From Dysgonomonas sp. HDW5A (lineage in GTDB: Bacteria > Bacteroidota > Bacteroidia > Bacteroidales > Dysgonomonadaceae), in contig NZ_CP049857.1 in the NCBI RefSeq assembly GCF_011299555.1, positions 2,604,001 to 2,668,000 of the forward strand: a stretch of 64,000 nt of DNA. Direction: 5' to 3'. Below the pieces are notes generated by a model. That model searched no databases, had not been told where the DNA came from, and worked only from the letters and a program-made list of their open reading frames with translations. The position numbers and the translations under genes are program-made. The first letter of the stretch is position 1, and each line of letters starts with the position of its first letter. Below are positions 8,172 to 17,364 of the stretch, one piece after another.

Positions 8172-8495
8172 TTATGACTCGCAGCCCGAATCAAATTGGA
8201 TGTCTTTGAAACAAGCAGAGAATAATCTTTGTGCTGTTTCCCAATTGCCTCTATGGATGCAATACTTTACGGTGGGAGGTGTAATTGTTCCTTGTATCAG
8301 TCCGGCATCTTTCAGTTCATTCAAATGTTGCGAAAGGGTGCTTTTGGCTACGGGTAGTATTTCAGACATATCGCCATGATAACAGCAGGTCTGGCTTGCC
8401 AACAATTGCAGTATGGCTATACGCACAGGATGCCCCATCGCCTTGGCAAAGCGTGCTAGCTGTTCTTGTTCTTTTGTTAAGTCTTTCTTCGACAT
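8172..8495 (-). CDS. arsR: ArsR-family arsenic-responsive repressor
   Basis: The 107-aa winged-helix protein contains the ArsR core: ARFAKAMGHPVRIAILQLL, recognition helix VAKSTLSQHLNELKDAGLI and a wing near TITPPTVKYC. The usual ELCVCDL metal motif is replaced by TCCYHGDMSEI with adjacent cysteines 37-38; further cysteines at 79, 95 and 105 could complete an As(III) site. It is the first gene of the leftward ars operon and a palindrome overlapping its promoter -7 element (8516-8531) is the likely operator, so it is autoregulated. Confidence 0.92.
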   Translation of the reverse strand: MSKKDLTKEQEQLARFAKAMGHPVRIAILQLLASQTCCYHGDMSEILPVAKSTLSQHLNELKDAGLIQGTITPPTVKYCIHRGNWETAQRLFSACFKDIQFDSGCES

Positions 8496-8854
8496 AGGGT
8501 ATATTTTATTTTCAGTTCGTAAATATACGAATAGTATTCAAAAGACAAAAACATCTCGGTGTTTTTGATTATTATTTTTTCCTATATATTATTTAATACA
8601 TTGCTTTTGATTATCTATTAAAACAAAATTTTTAGTTGAAACTGATTGGTAAAGTTTCTCTCAATGCCATATTTTCGAGTTGTGGGCTATTTTTATCTGG
8701 CGGAATATTGGGTATGCTTTCCTTATGATGTTGATATAGTTGAAATTTATATTGTATTATTTTATTTTAAAATAAACGATAAATATTTTATGTTTTATTT
8801 AAAAAATGCTTTTATTTGTATTTGAATTATTAATTACAATTTAAATATTATAGT
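8496..8854. other. 359-bp divergent intergenic region, arsR to DUF2975
   Basis: Apart from the ars promoter and operator at its left end and an AAAAACA/TGTTTTT stem at about 8547-8566, the region is very AT-rich and has no open frame of coding quality. It should also hold the DUF2975 promoter, which I could not place. Confidence 0.55.
8516..8549 (-). promoter_or_regulatory. ars operon promoter with overlapping ArsR operator
   Basis: On the minus strand TTTG (8549-8546), 18 nt, then TATATTTA (8527-8520) match the Bacteroidetes -33/-7 pattern. The palindrome TTCGTAAATATACGAA at 8516-8531 (7 of 8 arm pairs) covers the -7 element and lies 21 bp from the arsR start. Repression by occlusion is inferred. 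Confidence 0.6.
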
Positions 8855-9484
8855 ATGAAAGCAAAATCTATTCGGATTATTCATTTAGTGAAATGGTTAT
8901 TAAACATTATTTGGTATCTAAATTTTTTGTTGATTGTGGTTGCTCTATATTTTTTATCTAATGAATATATAGTGCAGGACACTTACTATTTTAATGAGAA
9001 GATAACAATTAATATGTATAAGGCTCTTTCAGAACAAGAACTGATATCCGGTTCTGAAACGACATCAAATATCAGGCTATTTAAAAATAGAGGTCGAATA
9101 ATGATGAATGTCAATAATTCAGTATCTAATACTATTGTAAGTATGGTTTCATTATTATTACTGGAAGGTATTATTATAGGTGTATTGTTCCACTTACGCA
9201 AGCTTTTCAGCTCCTTTCAAAAAGAGTCTATCTTCTCGGTTGATAATATCAGGCACTTCAAAATTATAGCTTTGTATATTGCACTCTATTCGCCACTAAG
9301 TTGGGGAGTACATTTATACCGAGAGTGGATATTGACTGAAAATGTAAACCATTATAATTATTTATTTGCCTTAGACTGGATTCCTGATTTTGTGGGATTA
9401 TTGGTAGGTGCTGTTATCTTTGCTATTGCAAAAATATTCAAGCTGGGTTTTGAACTTGAACAAGAAAATAAAGCATTTGTATAA
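8855..9484 (+). CDS. DUF2975 membrane protein
   Basis: The 209-aa product has four predicted membrane helices: about residues 13-32, 91-110, 133-152 and 172-192. The arrangement and the segment following FQKESIFSVDNIRHFKIIALYIALYSPL fit the DUF2975 family, whose members pair with a small YozG-type HTH protein. Such pairs are often genetically linked but their function is unknown. Its TAA overlaps the ATG of the HTH gene by one base, so the two are translationally coupled. A large extracytoplasmic loop lies between the first two helices. Confidence 0.85.
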   Translation: MKAKSIRIIHLVKWLLNIIWYLNFLLIVVALYFLSNEYIVQDTYYFNEKITINMYKALSEQELISGSETTSNIRLFKNRGRIMMNVNNSVSNTIVSMVSLLLLEGIIIGVLFHLRKLFSSFQKESIFSVDNIRHFKIIALYIALYSPLSWGVHLYREWILTENVNHYNYLFALDWIPDFVGLLVGAVIFAIAKIFKLGFELEQENKAFV

Positions 9485-9696
9485 TGGCAATAATTGTAAA
9501 TCTAGACATAGAAATGGCAAAGAACAAAATATCGCTCACTGAACTGGCAGAGCGTTTAGATATGAGCATGACTAATCTGTCTTTGCTAAAGAACGGAAGA
9601 GTGAAAGGTGTCAGATTTGAAACATTAAACTCTTTGTGTACCATCTTAAACTGTGAAGTTGGAGATATTTTAGAATATGTTCCTGACAGTAATTGA
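9484..9696 (+). CDS. YozG-type Cro/CI-family HTH regulator
   Basis: The 70-aa protein is almost only a helix-turn-helix: MAKNKISLTELAERLDMS, then the recognition helix MTNLSLLKNGRVKGVRF, then TLNSLCTILNCEVGDILEYV. This short form with the VGDILEYVP ending is the usual partner of DUF2975 proteins. It overlaps the upstream gene by one base. It probably regulates its own operon or acts with the membrane protein; neither is shown. Confidence 0.9.
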   Translation: MAIIVNLDIEMAKNKISLTELAERLDMSMTNLSLLKNGRVKGVRFETLNSLCTILNCEVGDILEYVPDSN

Positions 9697-9951
9697 AACC
9701 TAAAAAGTCTGTTCTAAAATAAATCATTTGAGCTATGAATTTGTGAAGAATTAAAAATATTAATTGACTAAATGTATTGATAATATTCTTTTTGAATCTA
9801 AAAGATGTTAATCTACTTACTGGTTGAACCGTTAAAAAAATATTGAAATATTCTCTGTTAATACCGAAATACTGAATTCTTCAGGCCAGAGGAAGCTAAG
9901 GTCATCGAGTTAAGGAAAATATAAATAAATTATATTTAGATTCTTTCTTAG

Positions 9952-9959
9952 TACCTTTG
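9952..9959 (+). promoter_or_regulatory. Perfect -7 element TACCTTTG before the ECF sigma gene
   Basis: TACCTTTG matches the Bacteroidetes -7 consensus TAnnTTTG and ends only 8 bases before the ATG at 9968. No good -33 TTTG is found at the usual distance. If used, transcription would start at or within a few bases of the start codon, or translation uses the ATG at 9998. Confidence 0.45.
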
Positions 9960-9967
9960 CCCGCTGC

Positions 9968-10543
9968 ATGGAATATAAGAAAGACATATTAAATTTTATG
10001 AAAGAAATAGCGGAGTCCGACTGTCCCGACTCGTTCCGCTTACTTTATAACCACTACTATACAAAGTTGTTTCGGCAAGCTCTTTATTATTTAAACAACA
10101 ATCCCGATTATGCACAAGAAGTTGTAGCCGACGTTTTTGTTGCTTTGTGGCAAAGCCGTAAAATCTTAGATACTATAACCGATCCCGATGCCTACCTCTT
10201 TATAGCATTAAAACATGCTGCGGCTCGTTATGTGGAAAAAAACTACCGCAAAAAGACTGAATTACTTATCGAGAATCTTCCCGATAATAACTGTAGTAGC
10301 AGTGATGAGACTGATTTTGATATATTAGATATCGAATTACAAACGAAATATAAACAGGCATTGGAAAAATTACCCCCTCGTTGTGCTGAAGTATTTCGTC
10401 TGGTTCGAGAAGAACGAAAAAAATATTCCGAAGTTGCAGAAATGTTAGGAATATCACCTAAGACTGTAGATAATCAGATGAATAAGGCTGTGAAGCTGCT
10501 GTATGAAGAACTAAAAGAAAATCTTTTTATCGTATTTTTTTAA
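9968..10543 (+). CDS. ECF RNA polymerase sigma factor (Bacteroidetes expansion family)
   Basis: The 191-aa product has sigma region 2 (SFRLLYNHYYTKLFRQALYYL and AQEVVADVFVALWQSR, about residues 18-65) and region 4 (ALEKLPPRCAEVFRLVREE, then EVAEMLGISPKTVDNQMNKAV, about 135-180). It lacks a sigma-1 region, as expected for ECF factors. It is followed 70 bp on by a FecR anti-sigma and an STN-type TonB receptor, the standard cell-surface signalling triad. An internal ATG at 9998 would remove ten residues without touching region 2 and is a real alternative start. Confidence 0.93.
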   Translation: MEYKKDILNFMKEIAESDCPDSFRLLYNHYYTKLFRQALYYLNNNPDYAQEVVADVFVALWQSRKILDTITDPDAYLFIALKHAAARYVEKNYRKKTELLIENLPDNNCSSSDETDFDILDIELQTKYKQALEKLPPRCAEVFRLVREERKKYSEVAEMLGISPKTVDNQMNKAVKLLYEELKENLFIVFF

Positions 10544-10613
10544 ATTCTCAATAGGGGTATTTTTATTTTTCGTACTCTTTATTATTGAAAGCGATAAAAC
10601 AGAGAGATAAAAG

Positions 10614-11576
10614 ATGAAATATAACACTAAAATACAAAAAGCTCGTCAAAAATATCTGAAAGGATTACCCCTTTCGGAGCAAGAGCAGGCTCTCATCGAA
10701 AAAGATTTATCAGACAAAGACTTTCTTTTTTTTACATCGGATGATGCTCCTCTTATACTTCCCGATAAATATAAGGCAGACACAACATACCGACTGGTTG
10801 AAAAACAAATAAGATTGAATAAATCTATAATGAGTCGACCTCTTATTAAATATGCCGGCTATGCAGCTGCAGTATTATTACTCTTTTTAATATCTACAGT
10901 TGTATATAATTATGGGAAACAACCGGAAGTATTATATGTGACTACTTCTTATGGCGAGAAGAAAGAAGTGGAGCTGCCCGATGGTTCTGTAGTGATACTT
11001 AATAGTCTGTCATCGATTGCCTATCCTCAAAAAATGAATGGTAAAACCAGAGAAGTATCATTAGAAGGAGAAGCCTATTTTGATGTTGTTAAAAATCCCA
11101 ATCAAGCATTTATCGTAAAAGCGAAAAATATAGAGGTAAAAGTCTTAGGTACAAAATTTAATATAGATGCTTATGAAAATCAGGAACACATCACGACCAC
11201 TTTATTTGACGGTATTGTATCTGTTGGGGTACACTCTGGATATACTAAGAAGCTTAAACCCGGCGAACAAGCTGTTTTTAGTAAAAAAACAGAGAAACTC
11301 GAAGTGCAGCAGTTGAAAGATCCGGATATTGAAACAGCTTGGCGTAACAATCTGTTGGTGTTCGAAAACGAACCACTGATCGACATATTAGATGCCTTAT
11401 CGCGTGAGCATAACGTAAACTTCGAAATTAACAATCAGACGTTGGCAGAGTTGCGTATAACAGCTCGTTTCGCTTCAGGCGAATCGATCGAAAGAGCATT
11501 GACTATATTAGGTCAAACAGCAGAGTTTACCTATATCAAACAAGGTAATAAATATAAAATAGTGACCCGAAAATAA
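10614..11576 (+). CDS. FecR-family anti-sigma factor
   Basis: The 320-aa protein has a cytoplasmic N-terminal part (about 1-75), one membrane helix (IKYAGYAAAVLLLFLISTVV, about 79-98), a periplasmic FecR beta domain with EVELPDGSVVILNSLSSIAYP and EGEAYFDVVKNP, and a C-terminal DUF4974 module (ENEPLIDILDALSREHNVNF to ALTILGQTAEF). It would hold the upstream ECF factor until signalled by the STN domain of the next gene product. It lies 8 bp before the receptor gene, so the operon is tight. Confidence 0.94.
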   Translation: MKYNTKIQKARQKYLKGLPLSEQEQALIEKDLSDKDFLFFTSDDAPLILPDKYKADTTYRLVEKQIRLNKSIMSRPLIKYAGYAAAVLLLFLISTVVYNYGKQPEVLYVTTSYGEKKEVELPDGSVVILNSLSSIAYPQKMNGKTREVSLEGEAYFDVVKNPNQAFIVKAKNIEVKVLGTKFNIDAYENQEHITTTLFDGIVSVGVHSGYTKKLKPGEQAVFSKKTEKLEVQQLKDPDIETAWRNNLLVFENEPLIDILDALSREHNVNFEINNQTLAELRITARFASGESIERALTILGQTAEFTYIKQGNKYKIVTRK

Positions 11577-11584
11577 GAGTTTGC

Positions 11585-14176
11585 ATGCATATATCTGTTA
11601 GGATACCCCTTTTGTTTTTTATCATTTGCTTCTACGTATTTACGGGATATGCTCAAACAGCCTCTATAACCATAGAAATGAAGAATAATACATTAAAAGA
11701 AATAGTCAGAAAGGTGGAGACAAAATGTAACTACACATTTGTATTTAATGAAAATCTGAATATGGAACAACGACAAGACATTTCTATATCCCAATCATCT
11801 ATTGACGGAGCTTTGAAACATATTTTCAGAGGAACCGGTATTAGTTGGCAAATAGAAGGCAATCATATTATTCTGAATAAAGCGAAGAAGATTACCATAT
11901 CGGGCTATGTAACAGATCAAGGCTCAATGGAGACCTTGCTAGGGGCAGCAATCAGTGATAGAAGATCAGGTGCCGGTAACTTCACTAACTCTTATGGCTA
12001 TTATTCAATTCAGGTTATGCCGGATAGTGTTAATTTACAAGCATCTTACATCGGATTTAAACCTCTTTCGAAAAGTTTTTATGTGCAGAATGATACAATT
12101 GTTAATTTTCGCTTGAAGGAATCTAGTGCCATACTGCAGGATGTGACAGTGTATAATACAAAATCATTTTCTCCTTCAAGTGGCTCTATCGAGTTGTCAG
12201 GCTCAGAAACTAAACCTATACCTGCTGCTTTTAGTGAAAATGATATATTAAAGTCATTTCATACAATACCGGGGGTTAGAGCAGGAGTAGAAGGTTCGGC
12301 AGGAATGTATGTACGGGGAGGAAGCCCCGATCAAAACCTGATTCTGATTGATGGAGTTCCGATCTATAACACAGGGCACATGTGGGGGATATTTTCTGTT
12401 TTTAATGGTGATGCAGTAAAGAAAGTATCCTTGCATAAAGGAAGTTTTCCCGCCCGTTTTAGTGGACGTCTTTCATCTGTTGTTGATATTCGTTTTAAAG
12501 ATGGAGATATGCAAAAATTTCATGGAGATTTTACTGTCAGCTTATTTGCAGCCAGAATAAATATAGAGGGGCCTATTGTAAAAGGTAAAACATCTTATAG
12601 TTTCTCGGCACGACGTTCTTACATTGATGCTATTCAAAGAATAACCGATACCGCTCTTTTTCCCAATGGTTTGGTTTATATCTACGATATGAATGCCAAG
12701 ATAAATCATAAGTTTTCGGATCGGAGCCGGCTTTATCTGAGCTATTATAGTGGTCGTGACAAATTAGATACAAAAAGTGATATGACCAGCTATGAAGGGG
12801 ATGATGTAAAGTCTTATAATAAGACCAACTACAGCTATGGATGGGGTAACGATATAATGTCTCTGAGATGGAATTATGTGATTAATAATAAATTATTCAT
12901 GAATAACACTTTAGCATACAATAAATATAAATTTAACTTCAGGTCATTCGTAGATGATAAATATGAAGAGCATAGACAAAACTATGCAGGATTTCAAAGA
13001 TCAGGAATTAAAGATTGGCAGCTCAGTTCCGATTTTGAATATCAGCCCGATAATAATCACTATTTCCGTTTTGGAGGAGGTGTAATATTGCATCAGTTCA
13101 GCCCGGAGATGCATGGTTATCAAGTAAGAGAAATGGGCAATGACAATCAGGAGTGGAAGCTAAATTATTATTTATATGACAAGATAAGAGGTCAGGAATT
13201 GTCACTATATGCTGAAGATGAATTCTTTATTACAAAGAAATTAAGAAGCAATCTTGGGCTTCATTTTTCGGTCTTTAACGTCCAAAGTAAGACATATTTG
13301 GCATTGCAACCGCGCATATCTTTAGGGTATGAGTTGTCTCCTAAAGTTGCCGTTAAGGCCTCTTATACTAAAATGAATCAATTTGTAAACTTGTTATCAT
13401 CTAATACAATAAGTCAGCCTACCGATCTATGGGTGCCGATAACCGAGAAGTTCAGACCCATGTCTTCCCATCAATTTACAGGAGGTTTGTTTGTCGATAC
13501 AAAAAGTGGATATAACTTCTCGGTTGAAGGGTTTTATAAGAGGATGAATAATGTGCTTGAATATAAAGATGGCGTGGCATGGAAAGATGCGTTTACTTCG
13601 TGGGTAGAATATGTTGAATCCGGTAAGGGATGGTCTTATGGTATGGAACTATTTGCCCAGAAAACAAAAGGACGTTTTACCGGGTGGATGGGTTACACAT
13701 TGTCGTGGAACGAACGCCGTTTCAAGACAATAAATAAAGGACAACTTTTTCCTGCAAAATACGATAGCAGGCATAATTTTAATATAACAGGTACATTCCA
13801 GTGTAGTAAAAAAATAGCTCTTCTAGCTTCATGGGTGTATGCAACCGGTAGTAGAAGTACTTTGCCTCTTGAAGAATATCAGCCCTTACCTAATGCCGGA
13901 GATGATTCATACCAGAATTACTATGGCTATCCTTCCGTAAAGTATATCAGTGGGCGTAATAATTATAAAATGTCGGATACCCACCATCTGGATTTAGAGC
14001 TGAAATATTACCGGTCGCCACGGAAAATCTGGGCTCTGGGTGTATATAACGTGTATGGCAGATTAAATCCCTACATGGCTCGTGTAGGTGGTTACGGATA
14101 TAATGATAGAGTGATAATAGAGAGTTCATTACTTGGAGTAGTTCCTTCTGTATCATTTACATATAAATTCAAATAA
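11585..14176 (+). CDS. TonB-dependent outer-membrane receptor with STN signalling domain
   Basis: The 863-aa receptor has a signal peptide ending near YAQTA (about 25), an STN domain (about 28-98, ITIEMKNNTLKEIVRKVE to HIILN), a carboxypeptidase-like beta-sandwich (about 106-190), a plug (about 215-320, with GVRAGVEGSAGMYVRGGSPD and LIDGVPIYNTGHMWGIFSVF) and a 22-strand-type barrel to the terminal FTYKFK. It is smaller than SusC and has no SusD partner; DUF4249 follows instead. This points to a small ligand such as a metal complex, peptide or siderophore rather than a glycan. Ligand unknown. Confidence 0.93.
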   Translation: MHISVRIPLLFFIICFYVFTGYAQTASITIEMKNNTLKEIVRKVETKCNYTFVFNENLNMEQRQDISISQSSIDGALKHIFRGTGISWQIEGNHIILNKAKKITISGYVTDQGSMETLLGAAISDRRSGAGNFTNSYGYYSIQVMPDSVNLQASYIGFKPLSKSFYVQNDTIVNFRLKESSAILQDVTVYNTKSFSPSSGSIELSGSETKPIPAAFSENDILKSFHTIPGVRAGVEGSAGMYVRGGSPDQNLILIDGVPIYNTGHMWGIFSVFNGDAVKKVSLHKGSFPARFSGRLSSVVDIRFKDGDMQKFHGDFTVSLFAARINIEGPIVKGKTSYSFSARRSYIDAIQRITDTALFPNGLVYIYDMNAKINHKFSDRSRLYLSYYSGRDKLDTKSDMTSYEGDDVKSYNKTNYSYGWGNDIMSLRWNYVINNKLFMNNTLAYNKYKFNFRSFVDDKYEEHRQNYAGFQRSGIKDWQLSSDFEYQPDNNHYFRFGGGVILHQFSPEMHGYQVREMGNDNQEWKLNYYLYDKIRGQELSLYAEDEFFITKKLRSNLGLHFSVFNVQSKTYLALQPRISLGYELSPKVAVKASYTKMNQFVNLLSSNTISQPTDLWVPITEKFRPMSSHQFTGGLFVDTKSGYNFSVEGFYKRMNNVLEYKDGVAWKDAFTSWVEYVESGKGWSYGMELFAQKTKGRFTGWMGYTLSWNERRFKTINKGQLFPAKYDSRHNFNITGTFQCSKKIALLASWVYATGSRSTLPLEEYQPLPNAGDDSYQNYYGYPSVKYISGRNNYKMSDTHHLDLELKYYRSPRKIWALGVYNVYGRLNPYMARVGGYGYNDRVIIESSLLGVVPSVSFTYKFK

Positions 14177-14179
14177 GAA

Positions 14180-15163
14180 ATGAGAAAACTATTTGTCATA
14201 TTGTCACTTACCACTATTTTGTTCTCATCGTGCGACTTCGAGAAAGTAGTCGATATAGGAGGTGTTTCTATAACTCCACATGTGGTTTTAAACGGACTAT
14301 TGTATGCCAATAGCGATACAAGTTATTTTTATATGAGTAAAAGTCGTCCTATATATAACAGGGATACATTAAACTCCGGGATAAATGATAAATGGGGGTA
14401 TGATATAATCAATGATGCTGAGTTTAACCTAAGCTTAAATGGGAATACATCTTATCTAAAATATAGTGATGCTGATACTGCTTATATTTTATTGGCGAGA
14501 TTGAAAGAGGGGGATAAATTAAATTTAAAGTCATATTATAAGGGGAAAGTGCTCGAGTCAATGGCTATTTTACCGCCGGCTCCACAAGTCGTTTCGGTTG
14601 ATACCGCAAGTTTCAATCGTATTGAATATGGTAGACTGGTAAATTATACGATGTTTAAATTGACGATAAAAGATATTCCGGCAAGAGACAATTACTACCG
14701 TTTGTTGATAAATAACAGGTTTTTTTATTTAAAGGGCGATACTATTCGTGAGCATTTTACTTATTCATCGTATTATTCAAATGACCCTGTATTTACAGAC
14801 GGATATAAAGGAAGCCCTATTAATTCAAATACCGGATTAGTATCTTCTGTCTATAATAATTTCTCGGTATTTCGTAATGCGACATTTGCAGGTAAAGAAT
14901 ATACTCTATCGTTTTATGTCGAAAATTCAGTCTATTATTGGTATTTTCCCGAAGATTCCGTTACCATGAAACGGCATCTGACAGTGAGATTGCAATCAAT
15001 AAGTGAAGATTTATATAAATACTACTCATCATTACAGCGTAGCCAGCAAGTATCTTCGGATAAAGTGTCTGAGCCAATTGTTGTGCATACCAATATTCAT
15101 GGAGGATTAGGTATACTCGGTGCATGTAATGAAATCAAGGTTTTCGAATACAAAAATTTCTAA
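14180..15163 (+). CDS. DUF4249 lipoprotein
   Basis: The 327-aa product has a lipoprotein signal (TTILFSSCDFEK, cysteine about 18) and begins with the typical DUF4249 opening VVLNGLLYANSDTSYFYMSKSRP, followed by beta-rich segments such as FNLSLNG, YYRLLINNRFFY and RLQSISEDLYKYYSSLQ. DUF4249 proteins regularly follow STN-type TonB receptors and are thought to be their surface partners. The gene is 3 bp after the receptor. Ligand and mechanism are unknown. Confidence 0.9.
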   Translation: MRKLFVILSLTTILFSSCDFEKVVDIGGVSITPHVVLNGLLYANSDTSYFYMSKSRPIYNRDTLNSGINDKWGYDIINDAEFNLSLNGNTSYLKYSDADTAYILLARLKEGDKLNLKSYYKGKVLESMAILPPAPQVVSVDTASFNRIEYGRLVNYTMFKLTIKDIPARDNYYRLLINNRFFYLKGDTIREHFTYSSYYSNDPVFTDGYKGSPINSNTGLVSSVYNNFSVFRNATFAGKEYTLSFYVENSVYYWYFPEDSVTMKRHLTVRLQSISEDLYKYYSSLQRSQQVSSDKVSEPIVVHTNIHGGLGILGACNEIKVFEYKNF

Positions 15164-15221
15164 AAAACGCGCGTTAAAATACGATAAACAACTAAAATTT
15201 TATTAATTAAAACAATTTGAT

Positions 15222-15881
15222 ATGAAGAGAATTTATCTGTTCACGCTACTGCTATGTGCTTTTAGTTCGGCTATTTTTGCCCAGAAAAAAGAGTTTTTCA
15301 AAGAGAATAAGCACGAACTTCGATTGTCGTATGGTTCTGTAAATGACGAAAGTTATTACGACCGTTTTTATTACATGTCTGGCTACGGCTATTATCCAAG
15401 CTATGGGGGGTATTACGGCAACGATTATTTTGGTGCAGCCACTTATAGCGGTGCAACAAAAACAACAGGCGTATTTGGTCTTAATTATTTCTATAACATG
15501 TCCGACCTTCGTTTCTCGTTTGGAGGGGCATTGTCCTATAGTGGATATAATACCGATTTTTATAATCGTATTGATGACTCAAAAGCCGGTTACCTGAAAG
15601 GGCATAATGTTGCTTTTACACCTATGATCAGATATTCGTGGCTTGCGAAAGAGAAGTTTCGTCTTTACTCGGGTATTGGATGGAGTTTTTATTGGGACAT
15701 AACACGTTATAAAATGGATTCGAAAAGAAACTCGGCAAAGAGTAACAATACTACATTCGATAACGAGTTTATGTTGACTCCGATAGGATTTTCGTTTGGC
15801 AAAAAAATATTTGTCTTTGGTGAAGTCAATTTGGGAGGTCGTACGGGTAATTTTGTAGGAGGCGTAGGTTATAGATTCTGA
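15222..15881 (+). CDS. Outer-membrane beta-barrel protein with Gly/Tyr-rich loop
   Basis: The 219-aa protein has a signal peptide (LLLCAFSSAIFAQ, cleaved about 21) and alternating amphipathic strands ending in GNFVGGVGYRF, a typical barrel C-terminus. Residues about 43-75 form a strikingly Gly/Tyr-rich segment (SYYDRFYYMSGYGYYPSYGG and on), which would be a surface loop. Family cannot be named with certainty; it resembles small OmpW/OmpA-type 8-strand barrels. It lies 58 bp after the DUF4249 gene and is probably in the same operon. Confidence 0.7.
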   Translation: MKRIYLFTLLLCAFSSAIFAQKKEFFKENKHELRLSYGSVNDESYYDRFYYMSGYGYYPSYGGYYGNDYFGAATYSGATKTTGVFGLNYFYNMSDLRFSFGGALSYSGYNTDFYNRIDDSKAGYLKGHNVAFTPMIRYSWLAKEKFRLYSGIGWSFYWDITRYKMDSKRNSAKSNNTTFDNEFMLTPIGFSFGKKIFVFGEVNLGGRTGNFVGGVGYRF

Positions 15882-15959
15882 TAATGCAACCAATTTATGA
15901 GACTTATAAACATGCTAATAGATCATTCAATATTTTCAATTAATAAATTCAAGACAAAC

Positions 15960-16763
15960 ATGAAAAAAATAATTTATATACTGACATTATTATTTGTTAC
16001 TTTATTTTCAGCTTGTGAAGTGGAAGAAGGACAAAGCGGGTATCCTAAAACATTACAAGGGAAAATTGCCTATGATGATACCGAGAGTCGCCTTTCTCAG
16101 TCGATATGCCTATTGGACTTGATGACAAAGGTTGATTATTATGCACAAGCTCCGGATGATGAAAAAGAAGGAATTAAGAACTATTTCTTATCGCGTTATA
16201 CGATTACCAAAACAGATAAAACATGGACTTTGGATGATAATACTCGTGAGATAACTTTTACTCATAATCAAAAATCGATCAATGAATCCGGTGCGATATG
16301 GACTGCAAAGGTGATAACGAACGCATGGGAGAAAGGAGTGATTGTCTTTGAAGACGAAAACTTCCGTGTAGAAAGTTCCGGAGATAAAGACTGGAAGATC
16401 ACAACAGTAAACCTCAAATATTATGACATACTTTCAGGTTATAGCTTTTGGGATGATGATATGAGTAATGCCGAATTGAAGGTTAAAGGCTCTAAGTCCT
16501 ACGATAAATCCCCCAATCTCTATGATTTTAAAGTGGAAAGCGGAAAAGGGAATTTAAAACTCAATTCTACGAATATTCATTATGAGATTTCCGAACCAAT
16601 CTCCTATGTATATCTGTCATCCACTTTCTCGAATCTATACCCTATCAGTGGCAAACTGGATATCACAGCTGATAATGACAAAATTATCGCTCAAATAATT
16701 GCATCAGATTATGGTTCGAAGGTTGAGATAACATTCAATGGTGTGGCAGAAATTTATTATTAA
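15960..16763 (+). CDS. Lipoprotein of unknown family
   Basis: I place the start at ATG 15960, giving 267 aa with a lipoprotein signal (YILTLLFVTLFSACEVEE, cysteine about 18); an upstream ATG at 15897 would bury the signal behind 21 residues. The rest is beta-rich and soluble (TWTLDDNTREITFTHNQ, FRVESSGDKDWKITTVNLKYY, GKLDITADNDKIIAQII) and matches no family I recognise. It ends at a strong terminator, so it is probably the last gene of the ECF-sigma operon. Its role is unknown. Confidence 0.72.
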   Translation: MKKIIYILTLLFVTLFSACEVEEGQSGYPKTLQGKIAYDDTESRLSQSICLLDLMTKVDYYAQAPDDEKEGIKNYFLSRYTITKTDKTWTLDDNTREITFTHNQKSINESGAIWTAKVITNAWEKGVIVFEDENFRVESSGDKDWKITTVNLKYYDILSGYSFWDDDMSNAELKVKGSKSYDKSPNLYDFKVESGKGNLKLNSTNIHYEISEPISYVYLSSTFSNLYPISGKLDITADNDKIIAQIIASDYGSKVEITFNGVAEIYY

Positions 16764-17364
16764 CCGGATTTAAATAGTTTATTTTAGTAGGCACTATTCT
16801 ATATCAATCCAATATAGAATAGTGCTTTTTTGATATGATCCGATTTTTTAGAAGCAAAAAATATTATTCAGTTTCAGAATATCAGTTATGTAATGAGACC
16901 TTAATTGATGCTTGAAAGGCAAATTTTATCCAATTGGGATAGATTGGTCTCCAATAATTCACCATTACCCAAATTTTATTTATTGTAATTCGTGGGTTTC
17001 GAAAATGATATAAAATGCCATATAGACTTGCTTATTTCTGCTATTTTTACTGAAAATGTCTTCAAAATATACTTATTAGGCAAAGTACGATACTGTGTAT
17101 TTTAATATTCTCATCCGTTGTAGATTTTTACTGAGAATAGTCTTGATTGGCATTGTGAATTATTAACATTTGCGAAGATGTTTTTTTATTTAAAAATCTC
17201 TAGCTTTATTGACATGTTTAATCAGTCTAGTAGTTTTTAGTGCTGAATTGTAGCCTTAAATAAGAATGACTTAAACACAATGTAACTTTACTAAATATAA
17301 CTTTAATGCTTAATCGTAAGTAGGAATAAATTTACCGTTTACTCCTGCTGAATTAAAAATACCT
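16764..17364. other. 601-bp intergenic region before doxX
   Basis: After the terminator the region is AT-rich and has no coding frame on either strand and no hairpin or motif I can support. A half-copy of the 15-nt palindrome (AGACCTT) is at about 16896. Size alone makes a regulatory leader for the DoxX/Tat cluster possible. Confidence 0.5.
16791..16831 (+). terminator. Strong intrinsic terminator after the ECF/receptor operon
   Basis: A perfect 14-bp stem (GCACTATTCTATAT, 16791-16804, with its complement 16812-16825), a 7-nt loop and a run of six T at once after it lie 28 bp past the last stop codon. Confidence 0.9.

Noticed and set aside
7622-8194. Long form of the ars-operon GNAT starting at 8194
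   Set aside because: The extra 33 residues overlap arsR, have no family character, and the ATG at 8095 starts exactly at the GNAT fold.
8547-8566. AAAAACA/TGTTTTT hairpin as a terminator
   Set aside because: It overlaps the ars -33 region and no gene would end there; the stem is only A-T rich and short.
15166-15175. AACGCGCGTT palindrome after the DUF4249 gene
   Set aside because: Only 10 bp, no T-run and no second copy; GC content stands out but there is no support for a function.
15897-15959. Upstream ATG for the orphan lipoprotein
   Set aside because: It places 21 residues before a clear lipoprotein signal that starts at 15960.
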